A DNA stretch of 64,000 nt from an uncultured Lachnospiraceae bacterium (GTDB lineage Bacteria; Bacillota; Clostridia; Lachnospirales; Lachnospiraceae), in contig CANQNN010000005.1 of assembly GCA_947625205.1 (NCBI GenBank), positions 62,001 to 126,000 of the forward strand, read 5' to 3'. The first letter of the stretch is position 1. Every line of letters starts with the position of its first letter. Positions 7,543 through 15,006 of this stretch are shown one piece after another. The position numbers and the translations under genes were made by a program. The notes beneath the pieces were generated by a model that was not told where the DNA came from, ran no database searches, and worked only from the letters and a program-made list of their open reading frames with translations.

Positions 7543-8670
7543 ATGTCATCAATTATCAATCAGAATTACAGCCAGTTTTACAAAGGAACAGAGCCCCTGA
7601 AAAGCTATGGCTCTAACACAGCAGGAAAGAAAGACAAGTTAGTAAGGTATGAATTTAATACGCATGATGAGCAAGGCAACAAGATCATGGATCAAATGTC
7701 CAGAGAAGAAACTTTGCAGGCAATGAAAGACATTCGTGCGCAATACGGGAATGATGTCATGATAGAGTTTTCCGGCGATGGAATGGCAAAACTTGTGGAA
7801 AGCCGCAAATATGGACATGGGCAGGGAGCAGACCTTGATGAAATTATGGGAGTTTCTGCCAAAGAACGGACAATTCCGGATGATATGGTAACACAGCTTG
7901 AGGGTACATACCAGAAAGTTTCAGACAGTGATTTAGACCGCATGAAAGAAACATGGCACAGAAAACTCAGGGAAGCGTCACCGGAAGTGTGTGACGAATT
8001 GGACGGTCTTATGGCACGCATTTTTGACCATGCAATCAATCATAAAAATGACGGCGAAAAATTCGGTGATGAATTTATAAAACTGGTGCAGAAAGCAGAA
8101 ACAGCAATCGCAGAATATGCTGAAAAAGAAGTGGATAAGGAAGATAATAGTTCCATAGCCACGGCAGGAGAAGCGCAGCTTTCCAAAACAGCGCAGGAAT
8201 TTTTGAAAAAGCTGCGTGCAACCTATGGAAATATGGATTTCTTTGTGGCAGATTTTAGCAGAGGGGATAATGCAAAGGACATTCTTGCCGGAGCAAGGAA
8301 TGAGTATTCCGTCATTCTTTCTGCGGAAGAAATAGAAAAAATGGCGGCAGATGAAAAATATGCGGCAGAGTATATGGATAAGGTTCAGGGCGCCGTCCGT
8401 ATGTCAGAGCGCATCAATCGGGAATTTGGTTTCACTTCTGCGTTTGGCGAAAAAGGCAATATAAAAGTCAGCAAAATCGGAATTGCAGTCGATGAAAATG
8501 GTATGACCACGTTCTTTGCGGAGCTTGAAAAGTCCAGTCAACAGCAGAGGGAACTGATAGAGAAAAGGAGAGCAGAAAAGAAAGAACAGGCAGAGCATAC
8601 TTTCGTGCAGGCAGATAGCATAGAGGATTTGATAAAGCAGATTAAAAATGAAACAGCGGCTAAGGATTGA
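7543..8670 (+). CDS. Uncharacterised protein, possibly DUF6033 family
   Basis: 375 residues, soluble and charged, with no signal peptide or membrane segment. The N-terminus resembles proteins labelled DUF6033 in Lachnospiraceae (SIINQNYSQFYKG, then QMSREETLQAMKDI), but this is from memory. The middle and C-terminal parts are helix-rich, ending in a strongly coiled segment (ELEKSSQQQRELIEKRRAEK). The SD AAGGAGGA before ATG 7543 is strong. Its function is unknown. Flanking gaps (7335-7542 and 8671-8706) hold no gene I can support. Base composition is visibly more AT-rich than the dcw cluster, consistent with mobile-element cargo. Confidence 0.75.
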   Translation: MSSIINQNYSQFYKGTEPLKSYGSNTAGKKDKLVRYEFNTHDEQGNKIMDQMSREETLQAMKDIRAQYGNDVMIEFSGDGMAKLVESRKYGHGQGADLDEIMGVSAKERTIPDDMVTQLEGTYQKVSDSDLDRMKETWHRKLREASPEVCDELDGLMARIFDHAINHKNDGEKFGDEFIKLVQKAETAIAEYAEKEVDKEDNSSIATAGEAQLSKTAQEFLKKLRATYGNMDFFVADFSRGDNAKDILAGARNEYSVILSAEEIEKMAADEKYAAEYMDKVQGAVRMSERINREFGFTSAFGEKGNIKVSKIGIAVDENGMTTFFAELEKSSQQQRELIEKRRAEKKEQAEHTFVQADSIEDLIKQIKNETAAKD

Positions 8671-8706
8671 GCGGAAGTTGGCAATTTGTTGATATAACAC
8701 ATCATC

Positions 8707-8740
8707 AAAGCGTATAGAGTAAAATCTATGCGCTTTATGT
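8707..8740 (+). terminator. Terminator hairpin, copy 1 of a repeated type
   Basis: A 12-bp stem, AAAGCGTATAGA with TCTATGCGCTTT (one G-U pair), and a 6-nt loop. It closes the unit containing the 7543 gene. An almost identical hairpin is at 12191-12221. Confidence 0.75.
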
Positions 8741-8862
8741 TATGGGCAAGAAATTTGATGAAAAAATCTTAATAAATTTTATTATGAAAAAATGAGTATG
8801 ATTATGGTATTATGGAAGTGGAACAAATTAGCGTTTTCAGGGTAAAAAGGGTAGATATAACC

Positions 8863-10212
8863 ATGAAGCGGATTGTTTTGAAACTTGTATTGGCTCTTGG
8901 GGTCGTGTTGGCTGTCTCAGGGTGCGCGGGAAAAGAAAAAAACGAGATGGTCGGCGTGGACGGTTATTCGGAGCATATAATTGAGTTTCCTTCCGGGAAC
9001 GATGAGAAAACGGAGTACAATCAGGAGGCTTTAAGCATTGACGCTTTTACACTGGAGGTCGCGCTGCCAGACGGTTGGAGCGTTTCTGATCAGGCGAATG
9101 ATGCTTACGGACTGATGAGCTGTTTTTCCAGAAACTATATCTATGACAAAAGCGGCGAATGTGTTGGTGCTGTCGGCTATAACGTGGTTCCATCCGATTT
9201 GGACGAGGATAGTCTGATCCCGATTGCGATTTATAGTCAGATTGCGTTGGGAAACGATTACTGTTTTGACGTAAAAGAAAATTATGACGTGATTTCGTCA
9301 TCGGACAAGGTAGAGACCGCCCTGACAGACGTGTATTATTCACCCGTAATAACTGGCGGTTCGGAGGAAAAGAAGAATAAGGGTATTGTTTCCTATGATT
9401 TGACGCACGGTGTTTATGTTGCTATCGAGTTTGAAGACGATGCGCTGTCTGACGATGCGTATTCCTATATAGCGAACAGCTTATCTTTGGATTGCAGCAC
9501 CGACGACGAAAGCGAAAGAAAAGACCAAACGGAAGCCTATGCCGTGGCTCAATATGGAAATGTGGAGGTAACGATCTACCGGGAGGAAAGCGATCGGAGC
9601 GATCCGTATATTTATCGCGCTGAGTTTATGGCAGACGGCGTGACCTATAATCTGTCCATCCATTCCGACGACCCGAAAGAACTTGATGCTTATCTGAACA
9701 CCTTTCTGGGTGAGCCTGAAAACAGCAGAACACCGATTTTATCGGATGTACTTGGCTTCAATGTACGCCGTGTTGAGATGGAGGAAACTAGTCCGTTCCA
9801 GGTTATGTGGCACTATTATGTTGAAGTGAACGGTGAGGACATATGTGTGGCAGAGCAGTTCGGTTATGAGAACTACCCCGAATCATGGAGCAGGGATTTA
9901 GACGGCGATGGTGTACCTGAGCTGATCTGCAATAACCAATATGGCGATGGTGTTCAGGAGGTTTGTGTCTATCGCAACAACAATGGCAGCATAGAAAAAG
10001 GAAGTATTCGCTGGTCATACTATAGCGAAAAATTTGGTTGGATCAATCTCGGCGAAGGTGGAATATCCGGCCTGCCCGCAGAGCGTTATGACCCGGAACG
10101 GGACATTTTTACGGCTGCTCACTATGACAATGACTCTGACACCACGGTGACGGCAGAGTTTGACGACGGCCTGATTCCTTTTGAATTTATTCCTTTCACG
10201 CACTCATCCTGA
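8863..10212 (+). CDS. Lipoprotein of unknown function
   Basis: 449 residues from ATG 8863. The frame is open further upstream, but this start places a signal peptide at the N-terminus: KR, a hydrophobic core and lipobox VSGC with C21 as the lipidated residue. The mature protein is acidic. Near the C-terminus it carries a calcium-loop-like segment DLDGDGVPELICNN followed by YGDGVQEVCVY, as in VCBS/EF-hand-type repeats. It probably sits on the outer face of the membrane. Function is unknown. Two further lipoprotein genes follow in the same orientation. Confidence 0.75.
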   Translation: MKRIVLKLVLALGVVLAVSGCAGKEKNEMVGVDGYSEHIIEFPSGNDEKTEYNQEALSIDAFTLEVALPDGWSVSDQANDAYGLMSCFSRNYIYDKSGECVGAVGYNVVPSDLDEDSLIPIAIYSQIALGNDYCFDVKENYDVISSSDKVETALTDVYYSPVITGGSEEKKNKGIVSYDLTHGVYVAIEFEDDALSDDAYSYIANSLSLDCSTDDESERKDQTEAYAVAQYGNVEVTIYREESDRSDPYIYRAEFMADGVTYNLSIHSDDPKELDAYLNTFLGEPENSRTPILSDVLGFNVRRVEMEETSPFQVMWHYYVEVNGEDICVAEQFGYENYPESWSRDLDGDGVPELICNNQYGDGVQEVCVYRNNNGSIEKGSIRWSYYSEKFGWINLGEGGISGLPAERYDPERDIFTAAHYDNDSDTTVTAEFDDGLIPFEFIPFTHSS

Positions 10213-10301
10213 AAGGGAAAATTTGCAATCTTGAAAGTTGAAATTTGTCAAAAGAAAAAAGAAATAAGTAAATTATCATTTTGATAAGAACTGTACATGG
10301 C

Positions 10302-10330
10302 AAGTAAGCTTCTATGGATTGGAAAAATAA
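10302..10330 (+). repeat. 29-bp exact copy of the 3' end of the second M56 gene
   Basis: Positions 10302-10330 are identical to 61972-62000, which encode the last codons (VSFYGLEK, stop) of the M56-type gene at 59844. Here the same codons occur without any upstream coding frame, just ahead of a lipoprotein gene. At 62 kb the copy is also followed by a lipoprotein gene. It looks like the footprint of a recombination or duplication that removed an M56 paralogue. Confidence 0.8.
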
Positions 10331-10349
10331 GAGAATCGGAGGGATGACA

Positions 10350-10919
10350 ATGCTGAAAAAATGGATATTGGTTCTGACAGGCTTATGTCTTATTCTGTCC
10401 GCCTGTGGGGACAATGGGGATGTCACAGCACAGATTGGCCTTTCGAAGACAGTGCGCGACTATGAAGCGATGTCCTATGGGGAGTTCAGGGAACGTACAG
10501 GAAAGGAAGCGGAATTTTATCATGCGGACAGATTTATCGTAGAGATTCCCGATTCTTCGCTTTGCATCATATATACGGGGAAGTATGATGAGGATATGGC
10601 AGGCTATACGTTGTCGGATGACGATGTGCCCATTCGTATGGAAGGTACTCTTGGTGCACTGTTAGAGGGAATCGGCAGAGAAATGTCCGTGACGGAGCTG
10701 ACTGCGGCTTTGTCGGAGGGCGGCGCGGAGGCGGTCTGCGAACTGTCAGAGGGTGCTGGCACCGCATACTATGTAGGTGACAGATATGCGGACATTCAGT
10801 TTGACAGCGACCGGGACGGCGAATATGATTGTCGGCTTTTGATTTCCTTAGAAAATGCCGGGGATGAACATGTCGATTCGGAGAGCACAGCATGGCTTGA
10901 AATACTTCCCGTGTCATAA
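10350..10919 (+). CDS. Small lipoprotein of unknown function
   Basis: 189 residues. ATG 10350 lies 6 nt after the SD GGAGGG (10338-10343). The in-frame ATG 10344 abuts the SD and is less likely. The signal peptide is MLKKWILVLTGLCLILSAC with lipidated C19. The mature part contains DSDRDGEYDCRLL, another Asp-rich loop like that in the 8863 product, suggesting related extracytoplasmic proteins. The family is not recognised. Confidence 0.7.
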   Translation: MLKKWILVLTGLCLILSACGDNGDVTAQIGLSKTVRDYEAMSYGEFRERTGKEAEFYHADRFIVEIPDSSLCIIYTGKYDEDMAGYTLSDDDVPIRMEGTLGALLEGIGREMSVTELTAALSEGGAEAVCELSEGAGTAYYVGDRYADIQFDSDRDGEYDCRLLISLENAGDEHVDSESTAWLEILPVS

Positions 10920-11026
10920 AGTGTGCACGGAAAAAATATGCCAGGATGCGAAGATGATTCCAAATGATTTGAAACGTGTACAGAAAAGGGGATATGATCT
11001 TTCGCTCCTGTTAGCTATGGAGGCAA

Positions 11027-12127
11027 ATGATGAAAAAGAGATTAGCGGCTGTCTTACCAATGATATTGATTTTGATGATAACAGGGTGCGGCAATTCAAA
11101 CAGTGTGGGATTGCCCGTTGAAATCGAGGGCCAGGTGCCGGAAAATGCCGAACAGACAGATACAGAGGGAAAAGCAGTGCCCGAAAACCCTGATGAGGAA
11201 GTAGGAACAGAGGATGAAGCTGCCAAAGAACTGACAATGGATTCCCTTTTGGCATTGTATGAAAACGGTGGTCTGGCATTAAAAGTGGAGGAGGAAGGAC
11301 TGGAAGGGTTTCTTGCCTATGAGAATATGAAACCGGTTCCGGACATGGAGGAGTCATTAACGGGACTTTACAGCTGCGATCTTGTCTATCCGTATACATC
11401 TGAAAAAGGAACGGTCAGCGATAGAAATTATGAACTGCAGCTTTATTACTGGCGTCCCGAGACGGCAGAAGAATATGGACATGCCGAAAATGAGATCGAC
11501 AGTATCCGGCTGATGGAAAAAGAATCACATGATGCCGTGCTGCTTTACGAGGTGGACGAGAGGTTTATCGCCACAAATGATTTGGCGGGATTTTTGCAGC
11601 GGGATTACAGTATGGAGCAGTATCTGATCTGCGATCTGCCCAATGATTTTACTTTGGGAGCATTTGAAAACGACAGTGAGTTTGATGACTGGCTGTTGGA
11701 AGGCGGAACCGAAGAACCGGTTCATGGAGAGTGGGCTCCTGAGGCATGGTACTGTCCGGGCGGTATCGGCAGAGGCGGGAACGCATCTGGGATATTAAAG
11801 TTTGAGAACGGGATGCTTACAGGAGTTTCTTTGATGATGAACCATGCGGAACGGCTCGGCGAACCGGAAATGCTGGAGGGTTGTGAAGTGCAGGCGCTCC
11901 TGGCAGAGTATGCCTTTGACCTGTTTACCGCTCCCGAATGGGAGGAATATCTGTCACAGCATCCGGAAACGAAAGACGATGCGGCGCAGTCTCATTACTG
12001 GTATGTTTTTCTGGGAAAAGAAGACAGTGATATCTATTATGTCCTGTTTCTGGACCAGGAGTATTTTACCAAAGACGATGCTGTACGTATGGCACAGTCA
12101 GTCCGGTTTACGGAGAAAGCTTTTTGA
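11027..12127 (+). CDS. Lipoprotein of unknown function
   Basis: 366 residues. The signal peptide ends in lipobox ITGC (C21), then an acidic low-complexity linker (about 35-65, rich in E, D and P) leads to a globular domain with many aromatic residues and no recognised motif. ATG 11027 has SD GGAGG upstream. It is the third lipoprotein gene in a row and is followed by the repeated hairpin terminator. Likely an envelope or stress-related cargo protein, but this is only context. Confidence 0.7.
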   Translation: MMKKRLAAVLPMILILMITGCGNSNSVGLPVEIEGQVPENAEQTDTEGKAVPENPDEEVGTEDEAAKELTMDSLLALYENGGLALKVEEEGLEGFLAYENMKPVPDMEESLTGLYSCDLVYPYTSEKGTVSDRNYELQLYYWRPETAEEYGHAENEIDSIRLMEKESHDAVLLYEVDERFIATNDLAGFLQRDYSMEQYLICDLPNDFTLGAFENDSEFDDWLLEGGTEEPVHGEWAPEAWYCPGGIGRGGNASGILKFENGMLTGVSLMMNHAERLGEPEMLEGCEVQALLAEYAFDLFTAPEWEEYLSQHPETKDDAAQSHYWYVFLGKEDSDIYYVLFLDQEYFTKDDAVRMAQSVRFTEKAF

Positions 12128-12190
12128 TATCATAACAGTAAAGAGGATGCAGATTTTATTTCGGTCACAACCAGACAGCAGCACGGCGTA

Positions 12191-12221
12191 AGGGCGCATA
12201 GAGTAACATCTATGCGCTTTT
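12191..12221 (+). terminator. Terminator hairpin, copy 2 of a repeated type
   Basis: AGGGCGCATAGA pairs with TCTATGCGCTTT around a 6-nt loop, followed by TTTT. It has nearly the same sequence as the hairpin at 8707-8736. The two copies bracket the three lipoprotein genes. Confidence 0.75.
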
Positions 12222-12292
12222 GTGTTACCAGTAATATTGCCAGTCCCGTAAGAATAGAATGGAGCAAGAACATGTACATATAGAAGGGTAAT

Positions 12293-12433
12293 ATGAAAGA
12301 GAGGAATATGGAAAGTGCAAAAAAACAGCTGCTGCTCAATATTTCAGATATCCTGGCGCAGAGAGGACTGATCAGCGAGGAGGAGAAGCAGCGGATGCGG
12401 GAGCAGATCATCCATTCCTGTACCGAAGCGTGA
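12293..12433 (+). CDS. 46-residue SHOCT-like protein upstream of the recombinase
   Basis: ATG 12293 follows AGAAGGG. The protein is two amphipathic helices (KKQLLLNISDILAQRGLIS and EEEKQRMREQIIHSC), resembling the SHOCT oligomerisation motif in which a short helix is followed by GLIS/GIIT and a second helix. It lies 53 bp upstream of the large serine recombinase in the same orientation. A role as recombinase accessory factor is possible but not shown. Confidence 0.65.
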   Translation: MKERNMESAKKQLLLNISDILAQRGLISEEEKQRMREQIIHSCTEA

Positions 12434-12486
12434 CAAACCGATAGAGGAGTGGAGAGAGAATAAAACGAGCGGAAAGGAGCGATGAA

Positions 12487-14175
12487 ATGAGGCAGAGCTC
12501 ACCTATGCAGCCGTCGCCGCGGCAGCGTGTTGGCATTTATAACCGATGTTCCACGGAAGAGGAAGCACAGAAAAACGCTCTGGCGGTCCAGGCGGCGGAG
12601 AGCCGCGAGATCGCAGCCGGAAAAGGCTGGATGATTGCAGCCCAGTATATTGAGAGCGAGTCCGGAACGTCCACTAAGCGCCGCACAGAGTATCAGCGGC
12701 TTATAGAGGACATGGAGAGAGACATATTCGACATTGTGATGATCAAGTCCATCGACCGCCTCATGCGGTCGGCTAAAGACTGGTATCTGTTTCTTAACAG
12801 GCTTACGGAGAATGATAAAAAGCTTTATATTTATATCGAAGATAAATTTTATACGCCGGACGATGGCCTGATCTCGGGCATCAAGGCGATTCTGGCGGAG
12901 GAGTTCAGCCGGGAATTATCGAAGAAGATAAAGAACTCCCACGGCCGCAGACAGGAGCTTCACAGGCAGGGGAAGGAGGCCGGGCTCAACATCACCAGGC
13001 CCATGTTCGGATGGGATAAGGCGGAGAAAGATGTCTATGTCATCAATGAGACGGAGGCGGCGGCATACAGGGAAGCCTTTGACATGGCGCGTGCCGGGAA
13101 GGGGTTCTACACAATTGCCAACGTTATGTATGAGCGCGGCATCCGCGGCAAAGGCGGGAAGAGGATATCAAACGTGCAGTGGCGGAAGATGCTGTATTCG
13201 CCGCGGGCGCACGGTACGATGGTCATTCACACGAGGGAATATGACTTTGCGACACACAGATCTGTCCCTGTCCCGCCGGAGGAATGGATCTATATAGAGA
13301 ATGCACTGCCGGCGATCGTCACGAAAGAGTATCAGGAGGAAACTCTGCGGATGCTGGAAAGCAGGCGAATCAAGAACCGGTACGGAGACTACCGGAGAGA
13401 TCTGTCCAAAGTCGGTATGTATGACCTGTCACAGAAGATCTACTGCGCGGAATGCGGGCAGGTATATTACCGGTCGTCTTTCCGGTCGGGGAAAGCCGGG
13501 CGCAGGATCGCAGAGTGGAAGTGCTCGACGGCGCTCACGATGGGCAGAAAAGCGAGAAACCCGCAGGGCTGCGACAATATCAATCTTCTGGATGAAGAAT
13601 TCCACCGCCTGATCGAGACGGCCTGCGCGGAGCAGTACGGGGATATCTTCGGCGCGCAGCAGAATATTGTTGGCGAGGCGCTTGCTGCCGTGAGAAAAGC
13701 GATGCGGGAGAATGGGGCGGAGAGAGAGCTGCAGAGAGTGAAACGGGAGCATGAGAAGCTGGCCAGGAAAAAGGACGTCCTGTTCGACAAGCTGATGAAC
13801 GAAACGATTGCAGACGAGGAGTTCGCGCGGTATAATCGGCAGTTGGATGAGCAGATGGCGCCTCTGGCAGAGCAGATGCGGCGGCTGGAACAAAAAAGTG
13901 CCGCCCGCGCCGATTGTGAGGAGCGGCTGGCGAAGATTAAGGCGCTGCTGTGCGGCGGGGACATCATTCGGCAGGCCAAAACGCAGGAACTCATTGCCCG
14001 GATCGAAAAAATCGTGGTATATTCTGACGGAAAGATTGACATACTCTTCGACAGGGACGGACTGCTCGGCGCGGCGGGGATTTGCGGGGAAGATATTTTC
14101 CCGCAGGGAGAAAAAGATGGCGAGGCATTGCTGCGGATCACGGCTCGGTATGTGCACAGGCGCAGGACTCTATAA
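12487..14175 (+). CDS. Large serine recombinase (integrase/excisionase of the element)
   Basis: 562 residues. A resolvase-type catalytic domain (about 12-155) carries nucleophile S22 in YNRCSTEEE and IKSIDRLMRSAKDW. The Recombinase domain follows, then a zinc-ribbon domain (C320, C323, C346, C362) and a coiled-coil stretch (about 410-480) as in serine integrases such as TnpX and phiC31-type enzymes. The frame ends at TAA 14173-14175, only 9 bp before codons for a transpeptidase SxN motif. The recombinase thus sits at the very edge of its element, next to the attachment site, as is usual. GC content is visibly higher than in the 1-9 kb cargo. Confidence 0.92.
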   Translation: MRQSSPMQPSPRQRVGIYNRCSTEEEAQKNALAVQAAESREIAAGKGWMIAAQYIESESGTSTKRRTEYQRLIEDMERDIFDIVMIKSIDRLMRSAKDWYLFLNRLTENDKKLYIYIEDKFYTPDDGLISGIKAILAEEFSRELSKKIKNSHGRRQELHRQGKEAGLNITRPMFGWDKAEKDVYVINETEAAAYREAFDMARAGKGFYTIANVMYERGIRGKGGKRISNVQWRKMLYSPRAHGTMVIHTREYDFATHRSVPVPPEEWIYIENALPAIVTKEYQEETLRMLESRRIKNRYGDYRRDLSKVGMYDLSQKIYCAECGQVYYRSSFRSGKAGRRIAEWKCSTALTMGRKARNPQGCDNINLLDEEFHRLIETACAEQYGDIFGAQQNIVGEALAAVRKAMRENGAERELQRVKREHEKLARKKDVLFDKLMNETIADEEFARYNRQLDEQMAPLAEQMRRLEQKSAARADCEERLAKIKALLCGGDIIRQAKTQELIARIEKIVVYSDGKIDILFDRDGLLGAAGICGEDIFPQGEKDGEALLRITARYVHRRRTL

Positions 14176-14193
14176 TACAAAACTTCCTGTAAC
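14176..14193 (+). other. Right attachment junction (attR) inside spoVD
   Basis: Immediately after the recombinase stop the sequence becomes spoVD coding sequence: ACT TCC TGT AAC CCG GTG reads TSCNPV, with the SxN motif (SCN) at 14185-14193. The junction must lie at or just left of these codons. The exact core cannot be defined because attL is outside the window. Confidence 0.7.
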
Positions 14194-14838
14194 CCGGTGT
14201 TTATAACAGTCGGCCTCAGAATGGGATCCGAGCGTTATTACTCGTACTTTAAAAAATTCGGGCTGTTAGACAGGACAGGGATCGATCTGCCCGGCGAGGC
14301 GGGTACGATCATGCATAATGTAGAGGATATCGGGCCGGTTGAACTGGCGACTATATCATTTGGACAGTCCTTTCAGATCACACCCATCCAGCTTGCGGTC
14401 ACGGCGTCCTCTATCATAAATGGAGGCAGAAGGGTGACGCCGCATTTCGGTGTGAGAGTGGCGGACAGTGACGGCAGTAACAGCCAGTCTTTCAGCTATC
14501 CTGTTAAGGATAATATAGTGTCGGAGGAGACATCGGCGACCATGCGGTATATTCTGGAGCAGGTCGTGGCGGAGGGAAGCGGCAGAAACGGTGCGGTAGA
14601 GGGCTACCGCGTGGGCGGAAAGACAGCTACCAGTCAGACACTGCCGAGAGGAAGCGGCAGATACATAGCATCATTTCTGGGATTCGCGCCTGCGGATGAC
14701 CCACAGGTGCTTGCCGTGGCAATTATCAATAATCCGCAGGGGACATATTACGGAGGTCAGATCGCGGCGCCGGTCGTGCGCCAGCTTTTTGAAAACATTC
14801 TTCCATATTTGGAGAAGATGGACTATAATAGAACATGA
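14182..14838 (+). pseudogene. spoVD: 3' part of SpoVD/FtsI-type class B penicillin-binding protein, interrupted by the element
   Basis: The frame from 14182 to TGA 14836-14838 encodes the end of a transpeptidase domain: SCN (SxN motif), KTGIDLPGEA-like text (RTGIDLPGEA), FGQSFQITPIQLAVTASSIINGG and the third active-site motif, here KTAT in VGGKTATSQT, then FLGFAPADDPQVLAV. The N-terminal part, including the S-x-x-K nucleophile, is absent from the window and must lie beyond the left edge or be lost. It is directly upstream of mraY, where ftsI/spoVD belongs in the dcw cluster. Precise excision of the element would rebuild the gene. No PASTA domain is present on this end. Confidence 0.85.
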
Positions 14839-14964
14839 AGATTTTCTAAAGCATCAAAAGACGATGCTTAAGAAAATCTAAATCATGTTCACAAGAATCA
14901 GCAAGCTGATTCTTGCACAGAGATGCGATGTTTAAGAAAATCTAAATCATGTTTACAAGAATCA
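14831..14964 (+). repeat. Inverted and direct repeat block between spoVD and mraY
   Basis: Three elements overlap here. A long hairpin spans 14831-14890: GAACATGA/TCATGTTC ends and a 17-bp stem, 14839-14855 with 14863-14879, with one mismatch. A palindrome, CAAGAATCAGC/GCTGATTCTTG, spans 14892-14915. A 38-bp unit at 14863-14900 is repeated at 14927-14964 with two C/T differences. The stop codon of spoVD lies within the first arm. It could act as a processing site or attenuator, or be a small dispersed repeat. Confidence 0.8.
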
Positions 14965-15006
14965 ACAGGGCAGTTGCCGGGTCGGATATAAAGTGATGGA
15001 GGGTAT

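Noticed and set aside
7454-8693. A 12-bp inverted repeat (ATCAACAAATTG and its complement) flanking the 7543 gene, like transposon ends
   Set aside because: Several 12-bp inverted pairs within 2 kb are expected by chance in 64 kb of AT-rich sequence. There is no target duplication and no transposase motif in the gene.
10302-10330. The 29-bp exact repeat considered as an attachment-site duplication
   Set aside because: The other copy is the 3' end of an intact coding gene with no recombinase near it, so gene duplication explains it better.
13429-14180. Two long open frames (about 240 codons) antisense to the recombinase
   Set aside because: They arise from high GC and the codon bias of the real gene, and have no SD or recognisable protein features.
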